Shown piece by piece: positions 22,551-33,945 of a stretch of 64,000 nt of DNA. The number at the start of each line of letters is the position of its first letter. Within the stretch, counting starts at the first letter, position 1. The DNA comes from Ascaphus truei. Its lineage: Eukaryota > Chordata > Amphibia > Anura > Ascaphidae. The DNA is taken from the NCBI GenBank assembly GCA_036426205.1, contig CM071570.1, positions 73,038,838 to 73,102,837 on the forward strand, read 5' to 3'. A program made the position numbers and the translations under genes. A model generated the notes under the pieces. It did no database searches and had not been told where the DNA came from. It worked only from the letters and a program-made list of their open reading frames with translations.

Positions 22551-23948
22551 ATTAGTCACAATGATGGACATGATGCCATAGATAGAGCGTTATCTAAGGA
22601 TATAAATATGCCTCCTGAACAAGCTAACTTTATCCTAGACGGGATAAAATTTATCCTAGAGCATAACTATTTCCTGTTTGAAGGAATATATTACCTTCAG
22701 AAGTGTGGTACCGCCATGGGCACAAAATTTGCACCCAGCTATGCAAATCTTCTCATGGGTTCATGGGAGGAAGACCATATTTGGTCGATTGCAGAGCTGG
22801 GTGTGGATCTGTGCCTGTGGAGGAGATATATCGACGATATATTCTTTATTTGGAGAGGGGATGAGGAAAGTCTCAAAAGATTCATACAATATCTTAACGA
22901 CAACCTACTCAACCTCAAATTCAACTGTGAATACAGTCGGGAAAGGGTTAATTTCCTGGACCTGACTGTGCTCATAGAAGAGGGTGAGATTAGTACTCAA
23001 ACCTTCTTCAAGGACGTCGATATTAACAACTTTATCACACCTTCCAGTTGCCATCACCCGAAATGGCTACAAAATGTACCATATGGTCAAATACGTAGGG
23101 TTAAGAGGAACTGTTCGAAAGATGACGTGTTCAATACACAATCTTTATTTATGCAAGAAAGGTTTAGGGAAAAGAAATATGAAGAGCAAGTTATTCAGGA
23201 TGCAGTAGAAAAAGTAGGATGTCTAGAAAGGAAAGATCTTATAAAAAATACAGAAAAAGTTAAAACTAAAAAGAACTTTGATTTCTCTTTCCTTACAAAC
23301 TACAATAGTCAATCCGATAAAATAACTAAGATAATACGCAAACACTGGCATATTGTCCAAAATGACTCCATTCTAGGTGAAATAGTACCTGAAAGACCGA
23401 CAGTCATTTTCAAAAAAGCTAATTCACTTAAAAACGCACTGGCACCGAGTGCTCTACAAAAGGTCTGTAAAGAGAATAATAGGTGGTTACCCCAAATAAA
23501 AGGTTTTTTTGGGTGTACCACATGCCTGGCATGTAGACATAGATCGGATGACAAGTTTGGATTCCAGTCTAATATCACTAAAGAAAAGTTTTTCATAAAA
23601 CAACACATTACGTGTAGATCAGAATACGTGGTTTACCTAATAATGTGCCCTTGTGGGCTTCAATACGTAGGCCAGACCACTAGGCCAGTTAAAACACGTA
23701 TTCTGGAACACATTGGTAATGTGCGTAGAGGTGTCACTACTCATTTTTTATCTAATCACTTTATTAATACACACCAAAGTGACACTTCAGGACTAAGGTT
23801 TACAGTGCTTGAACATGTTCTGCCCCACTGGAGAGGTGGGGACAGAAATGTTGCACTAAAAAAACGAGAGAGTTTTTGGATCTTTTCTCTCAAAACCTTA
23901 GTACCACAAGGCCTGAATGTGGACTTTGAACTTGGTGTTTTTCTTTAA
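22551..23948 (+). CDS. Penelope-like reverse transcriptase with C-terminal GIY-YIG endonuclease (N-terminus missing)
   Basis: The product copies element RNA into DNA and nicks the target. The frame is open from 22533; the first ATG at 22608 gives 446 residues, but homologous-looking sequence begins near 22551 (HNDGHDAIDRAL), so the ATG is not the true start. Numbering from that ATG: GTAMGTKFAPSYANL (residues 34-48) is a PLE RT motif, and YIDD (74-77) is the catalytic palm motif with both Asp present. NFLDL (115-119) follows. A Cys cluster (303, 306, 309, 336, 347, 349) precedes and overlaps the endonuclease. The GIY-YIG part has VVYLI (341-345) and YVG (353-355), Arg364 in the helix, RGGDRN (409-414) and Glu421 as likely metal ligand. 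PLE proteins usually exceed 700 residues, so roughly the N-terminal third is lost. No internal stop is present, suggesting a fairly young insertion. Confidence 0.88.
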   Translation: MSHNDGHDAIDRALSKDINMPPEQANFILDGIKFILEHNYFLFEGIYYLQKCGTAMGTKFAPSYANLLMGSWEEDHIWSIAELGVDLCLWRRYIDDIFFIWRGDEESLKRFIQYLNDNLLNLKFNCEYSRERVNFLDLTVLIEEGEISTQTFFKDVDINNFITPSSCHHPKWLQNVPYGQIRRVKRNCSKDDVFNTQSLFMQERFREKKYEEQVIQDAVEKVGCLERKDLIKNTEKVKTKKNFDFSFLTNYNSQSDKITKIIRKHWHIVQNDSILGEIVPERPTVIFKKANSLKNALAPSALQKVCKENNRWLPQIKGFFGCTTCLACRHRSDDKFGFQSNITKEKFFIKQHITCRSEYVVYLIMCPCGLQYVGQTTRPVKTRILEHIGNVRRGVTTHFLSNHFINTHQSDTSGLRFTVLEHVLPHWRGGDRNVALKKRESFWIFSLKTLVPQGLNVDFELGVFL

Positions 23949-24485
23949 TTTGGTGATTTTTTCATTTTTTCATTTTTTCTATTTTTTCTGTAATTTTCAT
24001 ATTTATATGATTTAGATGGGATTGCACTTTATTTCATATATATATTTTTAAATATTCTTTGAGAGCATTTTTTATTGACTGGAGTTCAGTCTTTGTGGTC
24101 CGATCTATGTCTAAAACAGTCAAGATGTCCTTGTAACTATGCCTCATTTCAAAAGATGACTGAAATTTGAAGTTGTAATCTAACCTAATTTCTTTGTCTT
24201 TTAAAGATTCATCTATCGCCCGCTCAATATGACTAGGACAGAGTGTGATAGTTGATGTGTTTTTATATACTTTAATGTGTATTTTATTATGAGTTAGGAA
24301 TATTAAAGTATTTTATTATGATTGTATAATTATATGTTTATCATTGTTTTATAAATATATGTATTTCCCTGTGTGCGGTCACATTGATATAATTGGCCCG
24401 TGATTTTGGGGGATGTTCTATCAATTATCCTATGGAGGAGGGGAGTTTGATAGTAGTATGGGTATAAATAAGACACCCAGGACAG

Positions 24486-24543
24486 GTCATTGCTACTCCT
24501 GACGAAGCCGTCTGCTAGAACGGCGAAACGCGTTGAGCGTGAC
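24486..24543 (+). ncRNA. Hammerhead-ribozyme-like motif of the PLE
   Basis: CTGACGA (24499-24505) is followed by a 5-bp stem II (GCCGT 24507-24511 with ACGGC 24520-24524), then GAAA (24525-24528), a tiny stem III (A-U and C-G around two bases) and U at 24534 as the cleavage-site base. Stem I can form from CTC/GAG next to the core and GTCA/TGAC further out, with an internal loop. This is the type I minimal layout described for PLEs. One extra A (24506) lies between CTGACGA and stem II, which departs from the consensus, so activity is uncertain. Confidence 0.6.
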
Positions 24544-25165
24544 CTCACAAATCAAGAAGGAGAGAGTGCCTGGGTACCCGTAGCTGTTTTCCTACCGGCG
24601 GCGCAACCGGAAGTGACGTGACGGCCCCAAGACCGGAAGTGACGAGACGGCTCCAGGCTGAAGTGTACCGTGGCGGTTTGCTGACACAGAGACGCTGTGA
24701 TGTGGTCTTGAGATCACCACCGTCAATGCTGTATTCCCATTGGGATTCTGTAAGCCTCCACTTTTATCATTTTGGATAAACTGTATTTTATTGGATACTG
24801 CACGTGTGCTTCTCTTTTCTAAAGATTATCTCCTCCGTATTGTTCCTGCTGCTATATCCCATTAGGCATTTGCCTTAGTATGTGGTGCCCGGCTGGGAGC
24901 TCCCTATAACATATTTTGCTACAGGTTGCACTATGTTTGTCTTTTTTTCTTTTTAAAGGTATCAACGCTCCCCTGGTTTTTTCTTCCAATGTTTCGTGTG
25001 GACCTTGAAACAGTCCGTCCAAGGGTTTGAGTGTCTTTACTTTTATTTGTTTATTTTTTGTGTTCATATTCACATTAATATACATGTATTTTCCTATTTA
25101 GTGTTTATATATATATATTATCACTGTGGTTAGGTATTGAGCGCCATCTTGTGTGTTCCACAGAT

Positions 25166-25818
25166 TACAATGGGTCTAGTTCTCCCTCACCTGCTCTTCT
25201 AATCACTTGCACAGGTATTTAGAGCAGAGAGGTTTGCATTTCAGTCTCTCTCCATAAAGCCTGGAGGCTGGGGGTATCGCTGCTCCCCTGAATCCAGTTC
25301 GGGGTGGACGGCCCCTCCAAGTATCACAGTACCAGAGGATTTGCCTGGACACTTGGGACCGAGTTCCCACCACGAACAGATAAGACAAACAAATATGTAT
25401 TGCTGTTTCTAAAAGACTATGCTGTATCTAGTGACCCTAAATGAGAGGGCATTGTTTTAAGCTGGGGAACCAGGTTAGTTGGCCCAGCAGCAGTTAGAGG
25501 TTGATTATGATGTGTAGTTAGATCCCTGAAAGGGATAGGATTTTGTTTATATAATTTGGTTTCTTGTTACTTGAAATAACAGTGTGAGAAATACTATGAC
25601 ACTGATATAAGTGAACCGCTGAATGAAAATGTCTGAGTGCCTCTAACCTACACATGTTAAAGCTGCAGTACCTTACTTGGATGAAAATAAAGCAGGCAGA
25701 AGCCTGAGTTAAGCAACGTAATACTTTGCATGTTCCTGTTTGTTGTATAATTACCCTAGAAGACTGTGTCTGGAAGAACCTAGACAGACGTCAGCGCTAC
25801 AAAAGAGGGGCGTTTGTC
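25166..25818 (+). repeat. Unclassified inserted segment, possibly an LTR
   Basis: This piece lies between the PLE tail and the second CA run. Toward its end it has AATAAA (about 25687), about 130 further bases and the end gtttgtcaca at the CA repeat, which resembles the R/U5 end of an LTR. The 5' limit is not visible and there is no internal coding sequence. It could also be part of the PLE or unique Helitron cargo. Confidence 0.3.
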
Positions 25819-26195
25819 ACAACACACACACACGTATACACACTCACACACACGTATACACACTCACACACATGTATACACACACATGTATACACACACA
25901 CTTACGTGTACACACACACACACGTGTACACACACACACACACACGTGTACACACACACACGTGTACACACACACGTGTACACACACGTGTACACACACA
26001 CGTGTACACACACACACACGTCTATACACACACGCTCATGTATATACATGCACATGTATATTCACGCACACACACACACACACAGATATATATATATATA
26101 TATATCACACCCATAGAACACGACACACACATATATATATATATATACAGTACATATACACACACATATATACACACACATATATACACACATAT

Positions 26196-26226
<31 letters not shown>

Positions 26227-26262
26227 CACATATATACACACACATATATACACACACGGTAT
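25819..26262 (+). repeat. CA-rich microsatellite with GTGTACAC and ATATAT words
   Basis: Imperfect (CA)n alternates with gtgtacac palindromes and later (TA)n. It is the right-hand remainder of the Helitron CA array split by the PLE. His/Thr-rich and Cys/Val-rich frames here are not genes. Confidence 0.9.
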
Positions 26263-26607
26263 CCCCAGCACCACCACATCAGCACACCGGTATCCCCTGC
26301 CCCCCCAGCACACCGGTATTCTCGGCCCCCCGCCATTCCCAGCCCCCATCAACACCATCAGCACCCACACATCAGCACCTTCGCACCTCCCCCATCGCCA
26401 CACTCACATCAGCACCCCCACATCCGCATCCCCACATCAACACCAAACCCTCCCAAATCAGCACCCCGATACAATCACCATCAGTACAGACACAGCAGCA
26501 GTACCACCGCACACCGCCATGGGCCGCGTGGACCACTCCCCACCCAACCACCCAAATGCCACCCCCACACCACAAACATCCCGGGCAACGCCGGGTCTCT
26601 CAGCTAG

Positions 26608-29600
26608 TTTTGAATAAAAAAAGCCACTTTGCCACCACAGGGTTTTACAATATGTTGCCTTGCAATGCGTTGCAAGCCTTCCTAGAAGTAAAGGGGTAAG
26701 TCTGCTGTTTAGCAGAGCTAAATGCTGTATATATTCGTACAAATTCATCCCTTGCAATTTCATTTTACATGTAACGGCTGGACCCCCCTTGTCTGACCCA
26801 CCCAATCTCACATTGGCCCGTGTGGTCTAACCGGTCCCCATTACAAGGTCGTGTGTGGTGGTGCACCTGCTAGTAACAGGACTCCTGAGTCTCCCGCTTG
26901 GTGTTATAGAGGATGGCAGCAGGACAGGTATCTGAGGTAGTGGTTACGAGTCCAACTTACTTCATGTGCAGCGCCTCCACCTCATCAGGATCTATGCTTC
27001 CGCAGGGAGATGGTCCTGGTGAGGAACTCCTTCTCGGTGGTGACTGCCACTGCAGAGTAATCTCACACTCACACAGCGGGGGTATCTTTGAACATGGCAT
27101 CTTTATTGTGGTTTGGGATGTAGCAGACTGCCCCATGCAGCTGCCGGCTCTAGCCGCACATCTCGTCGTGCTGTCCCTTTGCCAGGTACACCCTCCCGTA
27201 TTGAAGTGGGATTCCCTTTCTCCTAGGGAGATCACCACTGCGCCAGGTCCCTGGACACAGTGTGGCTTAGACAGACTTGATTGGTCACTCTGCTACCGCT
27301 AGTTACAGCACTAGGGTCACAAAAGTATTCCTCCAATCCCTTATGCAGGAGCATACATTTTACCAGCTGCTTCACACAACTGCTGGCTAACAACAATTAA
27401 CTGACAGTGCTGTGCCCTTTATACCTCAGGGGGCAGGCGCATCTCTGATGTCACTATCCAGGGACTCAGAGCATACAGCCACTCCCTTCCTTACACAGGG
27501 CACCACACCAGGGTGTGAGGGAAAACCTCCATAACTACTGTTGGCAGGCCTGTACTTACCAGGACTTACTGCCAACAGGGAAGATGTACGCAGTCATTAT
27601 TATGCATGGCTACATACACAAAGTGGTAAAAATGTACAAGATGACAAGCAAATACTGGTGCATTCCTGGTCCTACATTAGTTCCTCTGTGGAAGCCTCCT
27701 AATGTTCAATTAAAAGTATAGTAGCAACCCCTCCCAGTAAGTGTTTTCCTCCCAATAATTACTGAACTGGGAATTCATTGACCTCTGGTTGAAGAAATAT
27801 GCCCCTTTGTGCCAGCCAAACCTGCTAAAGAATGAGGGGAACAGTCTGTGTCAATGTGACATTGCCCTGAACCATTGGTAATGTTGCTAGAGGCCATTTA
27901 TATTCCCTGAAAGAATGGAACGAACAGAGTGGGATATGGGATAAACTTGTGGTTACCCAATAGCAAGAGTACTGTTGTGGGAGAGAAATCGTTTGTAAAG
28001 ACAAAATAAAATGAGTAGGGCGTCTACATCGCTGTCAATGACACTTTTTCAAGACATTAAAAGTGCAAGATGCCCACGTATGCGTATTAATAACACCGCA
28101 CACATTTCAACTTGCTCAAAGTCTCACGTCGCTCACGGAAATTAAGAGATGCTGCATTCTTTATTATTTTATGATACACATACAGTATATACTATAGTAG
28201 CAGAAATGCCCTGCACGTATATTAATGAGCTAATTAGATGAATTAGCTGGTACTTAGTAGATCTGTAAGGAAAAGGGGCCAAGCATGTCTGATTTGGTTA
28301 ACATCTTTTAGCTAGCATCTAAAACATATTTTAGCTAGCATGCATTTCTTATTTATTTACGGGGTTTTTGTTGTAAAAGGTCTGAGGTTAGGAGCTCAAT
28401 ACCAGTAAAACATTTAGCAAGTGCACCTGCATTTTAGGAGCAGCATATAATTCCAGCAGGGATTTCATGTTGCTGTGGATACAAGGTAAGAGAGCGGCTC
28501 AAAGATACTTGTGAAGCAGAAAGGCATTACAGTATCCAGGGAAATAAGTAAAAAAAAAAAAAAAAAAGGTATTGAACTTCAGTGCATGATTGCACTGAAG
28601 GATGCATAGTATGAGTGTTAAACACTGGTGGTGTTGAAATAAAAAGGGTCATGGTATCAAATTATTTTGGATGAAATGAAAAATAACATCACATCTGCAT
28701 TGATTTTACTGTATGCAACTGGGTGTTGGGCATTTGAGAAACCTGTCCAGATCAAACACAAAACATGTGACTGCCTGATTTTATGTTTGGGTCCATTTCA
28801 TCACGTACATCAAAAAAATGCCAAGGCTGAAACTGGGGGGAAAAAGCATGGAGGCCTCTTTTTTTCAATTGTCTTACTGCTTGAAGGTTTTGCAATGCTT
28901 TTCATTACTACAGAAGGATAACCCATCAGATGCTTGAGAGTGGTACAAATCAATGAGTTATAGGTCTCTTCAATACTAAGCAGGTACATTGCTAGAAAAT
29001 GCAAAGTGGGACTGAAATAGTCTTTTAAGGGAGGGGGGGTGAGGATATAGGTAACACTAGATCTCTTAAAAAAGAATTTGATTGTTGAAATCCTGTGCAA
29101 ATGCGCCCACATGAGAAGTGTGTCACTGTAAATAAGGAATTTCAAACCTTAACCTTCTACATCATGAATTCAAGAGCCTAATGTTAATTAGAAAATACCT
29201 TACACGATAGAAAAACAGCAGATGGTTTCAAATGAAGCTATTCATAATATTTAATTTTCTACTCGTTGCTGAGTGTAATTCTATAGTGGCAAAGTGTGGC
29301 TGTATCATATTTGCACTGGTCAAAATATAATTAAACCTTCTGTTGAAGGTCAGATATCAGCAAGAGGTAAAGCTTTGAGTAAGCAAAGATACACCCACAC
29401 TTTTGTCCAGTGATTTAAATTACACAGCCCATCATAGTAAAAAGCATGGAATTCATCACTCTTAATCCCACACACAACAGGAGAACACCCCACTGAGCAT
29501 ACAACATGTGATTTGAGAAAAGTACTGTAGTCACAAAGATTAAACACCTGAACCAGTTGCAATTGAAGAAGCCATTGAAAATTGTTAAAAAACGGAGAAT

Positions 29601-29850
29601 GCAATTGCAACTTTTACACGTTCTGAGGTAAAACAGTCTCATACCAGTTTATTTCAGTTATAACTGTCTGCCAGATATTTTACTTCTAGGCAAATTACGA
29701 AACTACTATTAAAGCAGTAAAAAAAAATGTAAAGATAAGCAGCCAGGTTTGTTTCTATTAGTATCAAAATAATACAGGATTTTGACCGTTACTTCTATTT
29801 TAAGTTAAAAGAACATAAAAAAAATCAGTCCCGGGCTGTCTCTAGAAATG
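26608..29850. repeat. Non-coding; LTR-like block near 26769-27576
   Basis: A GC-richer block beginning TGTAACGGC (26769) and carrying ttggcaggcctgtacttacc near 27541 looks like the body of an LTR. I see no target duplication, so neither end is sure. The remainder to 29850 is AT-rich, with an A run at 28551-28567 and a G run near 29032, and no credible coding sequence. The stretch recurs from 60233. Confidence 0.3.
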
Positions 29851-30235
29851 TAGAAAATGGATGAACAAAGGCAGTGCACTGCCTACAAATGGTGTTTCCC
29901 CACTCCTCTTCCCTGTGTTTTCACCCCCTACTCTTGTGCTTTTTAAGAACCATATATTCTGCATTAATAGTCGTTAAGCATTTCCATATTTGTGTGATAC
30001 CTATTGTTCTTACCGCTATAAAATTTTTGGCTTATTCCGTGACTCTTTCGTTTTCTCTATTAATCAGTGTGTGCTGGAGCCTTTTTTGGTTCTTAAATGC
30101 TATAATGTTAGCAACTTGATAACATAACCAGTCACTTGATTAAGAACTGATTGAAGTTTGAAACGTTGTGTGTGCCACTAAGAGAATAAATTATTTTTTG
30201 CAAATCTGAAGTGTCCTGGATCCTCTAGTTACTTA
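29851..30235 (+). repeat. Decayed 3' end of another Penelope-like element
   Basis: The 3' part has CTGATTGAAGTTTGAAACGTTG (within 30145-30170), a damaged version of the CTGANGA...GAAACG motif of the PLEs in this window. It is followed by gaataaattatttttt and gaagtgtcctggatcc, as expected for a PLE tail. No coding sequence remains. The left boundary is a guess. It recurs at about 63560-63915. Confidence 0.45.
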
Positions 30236-30745
30236 CATTTATTTATATAGCGCCATTAATGTACACAGCAGTAATACACGTGACAATTATATAGATAACA
30301 AATAATATAAATAACACATAGAGGGGAGAAGTTCTTCAGACATAAAAGTAACATTTAGGAAAAGGAGTCCCTGCTCCGAAGAGCATACAATGAGCATACA
30401 ATCTAATTGGTTGGTAGGAAGGACGTATAGAGACAGTAGGAGGGCATTCTGGGAAGCGCGTCTTCAAGGAGCCAAGGTTTATGTATGAGGTGTAAAACTA
30501 TCACTCATAGAGCTACTCATATGCTTTCTTAAGCAGGTGTGTTTTGAGTTGGGTCTTAAAGGTTGATAGGGAGGGTGCTCGTCGGATATTGAGAGGAAAA
30601 ATAGACAAAAGAGCAAAAGAGACACTGAAAGTATGATGGGAGAGGTAAGAGGAGATCCAGGATAAAGCTTTGTTACGAATACCAAGTTTATGGAGAATGT
30701 GAAGGAAAGGCCTGCAGGAACAGCAACTGTATCCTGAAATTACTC
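30236..30745. repeat. Interspersed repeat starting ATTTATATAGCGCC
   Basis: Diverged copy of the family at 1450-2520, with the ordered landmarks atttatatagcgcc, gtacacagcag, ggagtccctgc, catacaatctaa and ttgagttgggtcttaaagg. No coding frame. The start of the same element is visible at the window end (63925-64000), where the second copy is cut off. Confidence 0.5.
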
Positions 30746-31854
30746 TGTGGCCCAAACATGCAGTACTGCTAGTAGTTTGATCATCGGAGGAATAGCTGTT
30801 CTAATGTGTATTTTAGGCTCTAGATCATCCTGAATAAACTCCAAGATGTCCATGGTGTGGAGTACCTTTTAATCAGGCATGCCAAATATATTACATTTAG
30901 TACTATAAATGATATCCCTTCCTCTCTGGGGTCATTGTCTAGAGTCTCAAGAGTAGCAAGCATTGCCAGGGAATGTCTATGCATCAGATCGTCAATTACA
31001 ACCATGGCTCCAGAAAATGTATGCTGCAAATGCTGTTTTCTTACAGTTTAGTCTCATTAGCTCCTGATCCCTATAGTCACATAGTTAAGAAGGGTTCTTA
31101 AATTTAGAAAAGCCGTTAATCAAACGCTAAAATTGGACACTAAAACAAGACGGGTGCTATTTATCATGTGTGAGCCTATGTTGAGCTAATTTAAAAGAAA
31201 ATTACGAGTGGACAAGCCTCTGTTCCGCCTGTCGAGTCATTATGTTAACATCACTCACGCATATAGTCTTTTGTGTCTATTTTTGGACAACTCTATATTG
31301 GGGTCTTATTCTTAGGAAGTGCAAGTTGGCCTTTTGCGCCCACGCAATGAGTGTGTGCTTCGACTGTCGTTAGCCAACTCTAAATCGGCCCCAAAGTGTC
31401 TTTACATATTTGTTCATGACCCTATATCCAAAGGTTCTAACACGTTAACAATTAGTGGTGGTCATTTTTAATTTTAGATTAGTATTTTACAGGTAAGGTT
31501 AAATCAATTACATCGGTTCCCAGGAACTAATTAGGCTGAGCTAAGGATGTGTTTAAATTGCCTTTACATTTGTTTGCCTTCAGGCTGGACGCTTTTCAGC
31601 TGATTTACAACATATCACATGGTTGTGACTGCAAGTGAAGGCAATTAACCAATAAAAAATGCTGCCAAAACACAGAAAAGCAGGACCTGCATAACAAAAG
31701 GAGTTTTTATTTCCTCCAGCATACCCTTTCATTAAGGGAAGATAGACAGTGTGTACATAATGTGTAGCATGGTTTAGCAACCAACCCCGCACTGATCAGA
31801 TCAAAAATGTCAAAACAGCTGTCTGAGAAGGTTTACTGGCTATGCACTTCTGCT
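30746..31854. other. Non-coding, nothing recognised
   Basis: AT-rich, with no exon-like frame or terminal repeat seen. Confidence 0.4.
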
Positions 31855-32033
31855 CTCACCCACGCCTCCTTGCCATCTCCTCCCATGCAAATGGTGTTAA
31901 TCTTTAGATTTAATACTGACCAACCTTAAACCTTGCCCCACAAATCAAGCATCCCAATAGCCTGCACTCATGGCTATTGTCCCACACCCAGTTACGCCTA
32001 CCACCCATTGTGACCAAGCACTGCCATCTACAG

Positions 32034-33702
32034 CAGCGGTGCGCAAACTGGGGTGGGGGGGGTGCAAGAATATTTAGGGGGAGGCGCAGGCTGCGTGCAG
32101 AGAAACCTGGGGGCATGCAGAGCTGTGCACGGCGGCCAAGCTCCGTGCTGCTGCTTCTCTGTGCTGCCTGCAGTGGGTGCGGGGCCTTCCCTGCACACAG
32201 ACAAGCCCTCCTCCTCCTGTCTGTTACCCGCCCCAATTTTCAGCAGCACATGGGGAGCAGGCTTAGTACTCCCCCCCGCCCCCAGGTGAAAGTGTGTGTG
32301 TGTGTTTTGGTTGTGATTGAGTGTGTGTGTTGTGTGTGTGTGTGTTGTGTGTGTGTGTGTGTGTGTTGTGTTGGTTGTGATTGAGTGTGTGCTGTGTGTG
32401 TGGGTGTTGTGATTGAGTGTGTGTGTGTGTGTGTGTTGTGTCTGTTGGTTGTGATTGTGTGTGTGTTGTGGTGGTGTTGTGATTAAGTGTGTGTTGTGTC
32501 TATGTTGGTTGTGATTGTGTGTGTTTGGGTGTTGTGATTGAGTGTTGTGTGTGTTGGATGTGTGTGTTTGTTGTGTCTGTGTTGGTTGTGATATGAGTGT
32601 ATTGTCTGTGTGTGTTGTGATTGAGTATGTGTGCAGTGTGTGTGTGGGTATTGTCTGTGTTGGTTGTGATTGAGTGTGTCTTGTCTGTGATTGTGTGTGC
32701 GTAGTGTTGTGATTGAGTGTGTCTTGTCTGTGATTGTGTGTGCGTGTTGTGATTGAGTGTGTGTGTTGTGTCTGTATTGGTTGTGATTGAGTTTGTGTGT
32801 GTGTGTGTTGTGATTGTGTGTGTGTGTTGTGTTGTGATTGTGTGTGTCTGTGTTGGTTGTGATTGAGTATGTGTTGTGTGTGTGTGTTGTGTCTGTGTGT
32901 GTGTGTCTGTTGGTTGTCTGTGTGGATGTTGTGATGTTGTGTGTGTTGTGATTGTGTGTGTGGGTGTTGTGTTTGAATGCAGCGGTGCACAAAGTGGGGG
33001 GGGCCTTGAGGGGGCGCAAGATTATTTAGGGGGGGCACGTGAAGCGAAACCTGGGTGCGCAGCCGGTCGACGCTGTGCGCGGGAGGACGAAAAAGCTGTG
33101 CGCGGGCGGTCAAGAAGATGTGTGCGGGCGGGCAGGCGAAGATGTGCACGGGCAGCCGAACAGGATAGTGCAGGTGGTGGCCACATGATGGTGTGTGTGC
33201 GCACATGTGGGGGCTTCGGTGGTATGGGGGAGGAGCACGCCCGAGCGCTGTGATGTCAAACGCCCCTACTTACGGTGTCTGCCATGCAATAGCACTGTGT
33301 TCCTGCTCTCCTCCGCTGGCAACCTGCTTCGCTGCGATCCTCTGCAAGTGAAAGGGTAGGCTGCCACTATAATCAATCATACTATGAATGTAAAAAAAAA
33401 AGTGAAAACACTTCCACGCTCGTGCTTGCAAAATTATGCAGGACACCCTGTGCTCATGCTTGGAGAGTTGGTGATGTCACCGCTCTCAGAGGCAGCGTGG
33501 AAGCAGCCTAATTTTGCGAACGCAGCCTAATTTTGCAAGCGCGAGTTGTTTAAATATGTAAGTATTTTTACATATTTGTATTTTTATATTTATATAAAGG
33601 TTTTTTTTTTCCCATGTGATTTTGATTACATCAGGCAGGGGGGACCCGAGAAATTTCATGGATAAAAAGGGGGGCTCGGCATAAAAAGTTTGCTCACCCC
33701 TG
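32034..33702. mobile_element. Non-autonomous hAT element with 8-bp target duplication
   Basis: The left end is cagcggtgcgcaaactgggg and the inverted right end is caggggtgagcaaacttttt. The 8-bp direct repeat atctacag lies at 32026-32033 and 33703-33710. An 8-bp duplication with CAGNGGTG...CAAACT ends is diagnostic of the hAT superfamily. No transposase is encoded. At 32986 a second, internal left-end sequence (cagcggtgcacaaagtgggg) is followed by the same gcaagattatttaggggg and gaaacctggg context as at 32034, so the left end is duplicated around a TG array. Confidence 0.88.
32285..32978 (+). repeat. TG-rich minisatellite inside the hAT element
   Basis: Imperfect repeats of gttggttgtgattgagtgtg and shorter TGTGTG units. 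The long minus-strand His/Thr/Asn-rich frame across it (32028-33206) results from the repeat and is not a gene. Confidence 0.9.
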
Positions 33703-33904
33703 ATCTACAGCACTTATTCCCTCACCTGCTGTCTCTGTAAATTTCCCATCATACCTCTTAGATTGTAAGCTCTTCGGGGCAGGGATTTCCTTTCCTATTG
33801 TCTGATTTTGCTGCACTTATTTTATTATTATAATTCCCTGTACTGAATTCTTTGTGAAGCGCTGAGTACACTTTTGGCAATATATTTTATTTTGCAGGTA
33901 GAAA

Positions 33905-33945
33905 AGTGGACAAAGTTTTGGGGATGTCCCCGTCATCAGTTGAAA
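33905..33945 (-). ncRNA. Degraded hammerhead-like motif, left PLE arm
   Basis: On the minus strand CTGATGA (33939-33933) is followed by one extra base, a 4-bp GGGG/CCCC stem II hairpin (33931-33920) and AAAAC where GAAAC is expected. The damaged core suggests it no longer cleaves. Confidence 0.45.

Larger units (their letters stand above)
22545..25165 (+). mobile_element. Penelope-like retroelement, 5'-truncated
   Basis: Recognisable PLE sequence starts abruptly at the edge of the CA repeat near 22550, within the reverse transcriptase domain, and runs through an open RT/GIY-YIG frame (22608-23948). It continues through an AT-rich 3' part with a hammerhead-like motif (24486-24543) and a GC-rich segment to a tail near 25165 with tattgagcgccatcttg. 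Loss of the 5' end at the target is typical of target-primed reverse transcription. Insertion into a Helitron CA repeat dates it after that Helitron. Confidence 0.8.
21927..26607 (+). mobile_element. Helitron with a nested Penelope-like element
   Basis: The 5' end TCTATATCTATATTTTTGAAA follows an A. The 3' end has the hairpin ccgggcaacgccggg, then tctctcag and CTAG before T. Both ends match the Helitron at 5823-9308, including the paired phrase gccaatcagattgctccc and cccgcccccgcacacctctc near the 5' end. The original interior was CA-rich: CA runs lie at 22445-22510 and 25820-26260, and GC-rich short repeats (cggtatcccc, cagcaccacc) at 26260-26560. Between the CA runs sits about 3.3 kb of inserted DNA, including the PLE. 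No Rep/helicase frame is present. Confidence 0.82.
31855..33892 (+). repeat. SINE/LINE-type 3' repeat split by a hAT insertion
   Basis: Ignoring 32034-33702 and one copy of the 8-bp duplication, the flanks join into one repeat. The right part has ttagattgtaagctcttcgg, ggcagggatttcc and gtgaagcgctgagtacac, a pattern common at the 3' end of vertebrate L2/CR1-type repeats and their SINEs. The left part (31855-32033) is C-rich. The exact subclass is not resolved. Confidence 0.5.

Noticed and set aside
25726..26699. His/Thr-rich plus-strand frames of about 300 codons
   Set aside because: They follow the CA/TA microsatellite and the GC-rich short repeats at the Helitron 3' end.
32028..33206. 392-codon His/Thr/Asn-rich minus-strand frame
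   Set aside because: By-product of the TG minisatellite in the hAT element.
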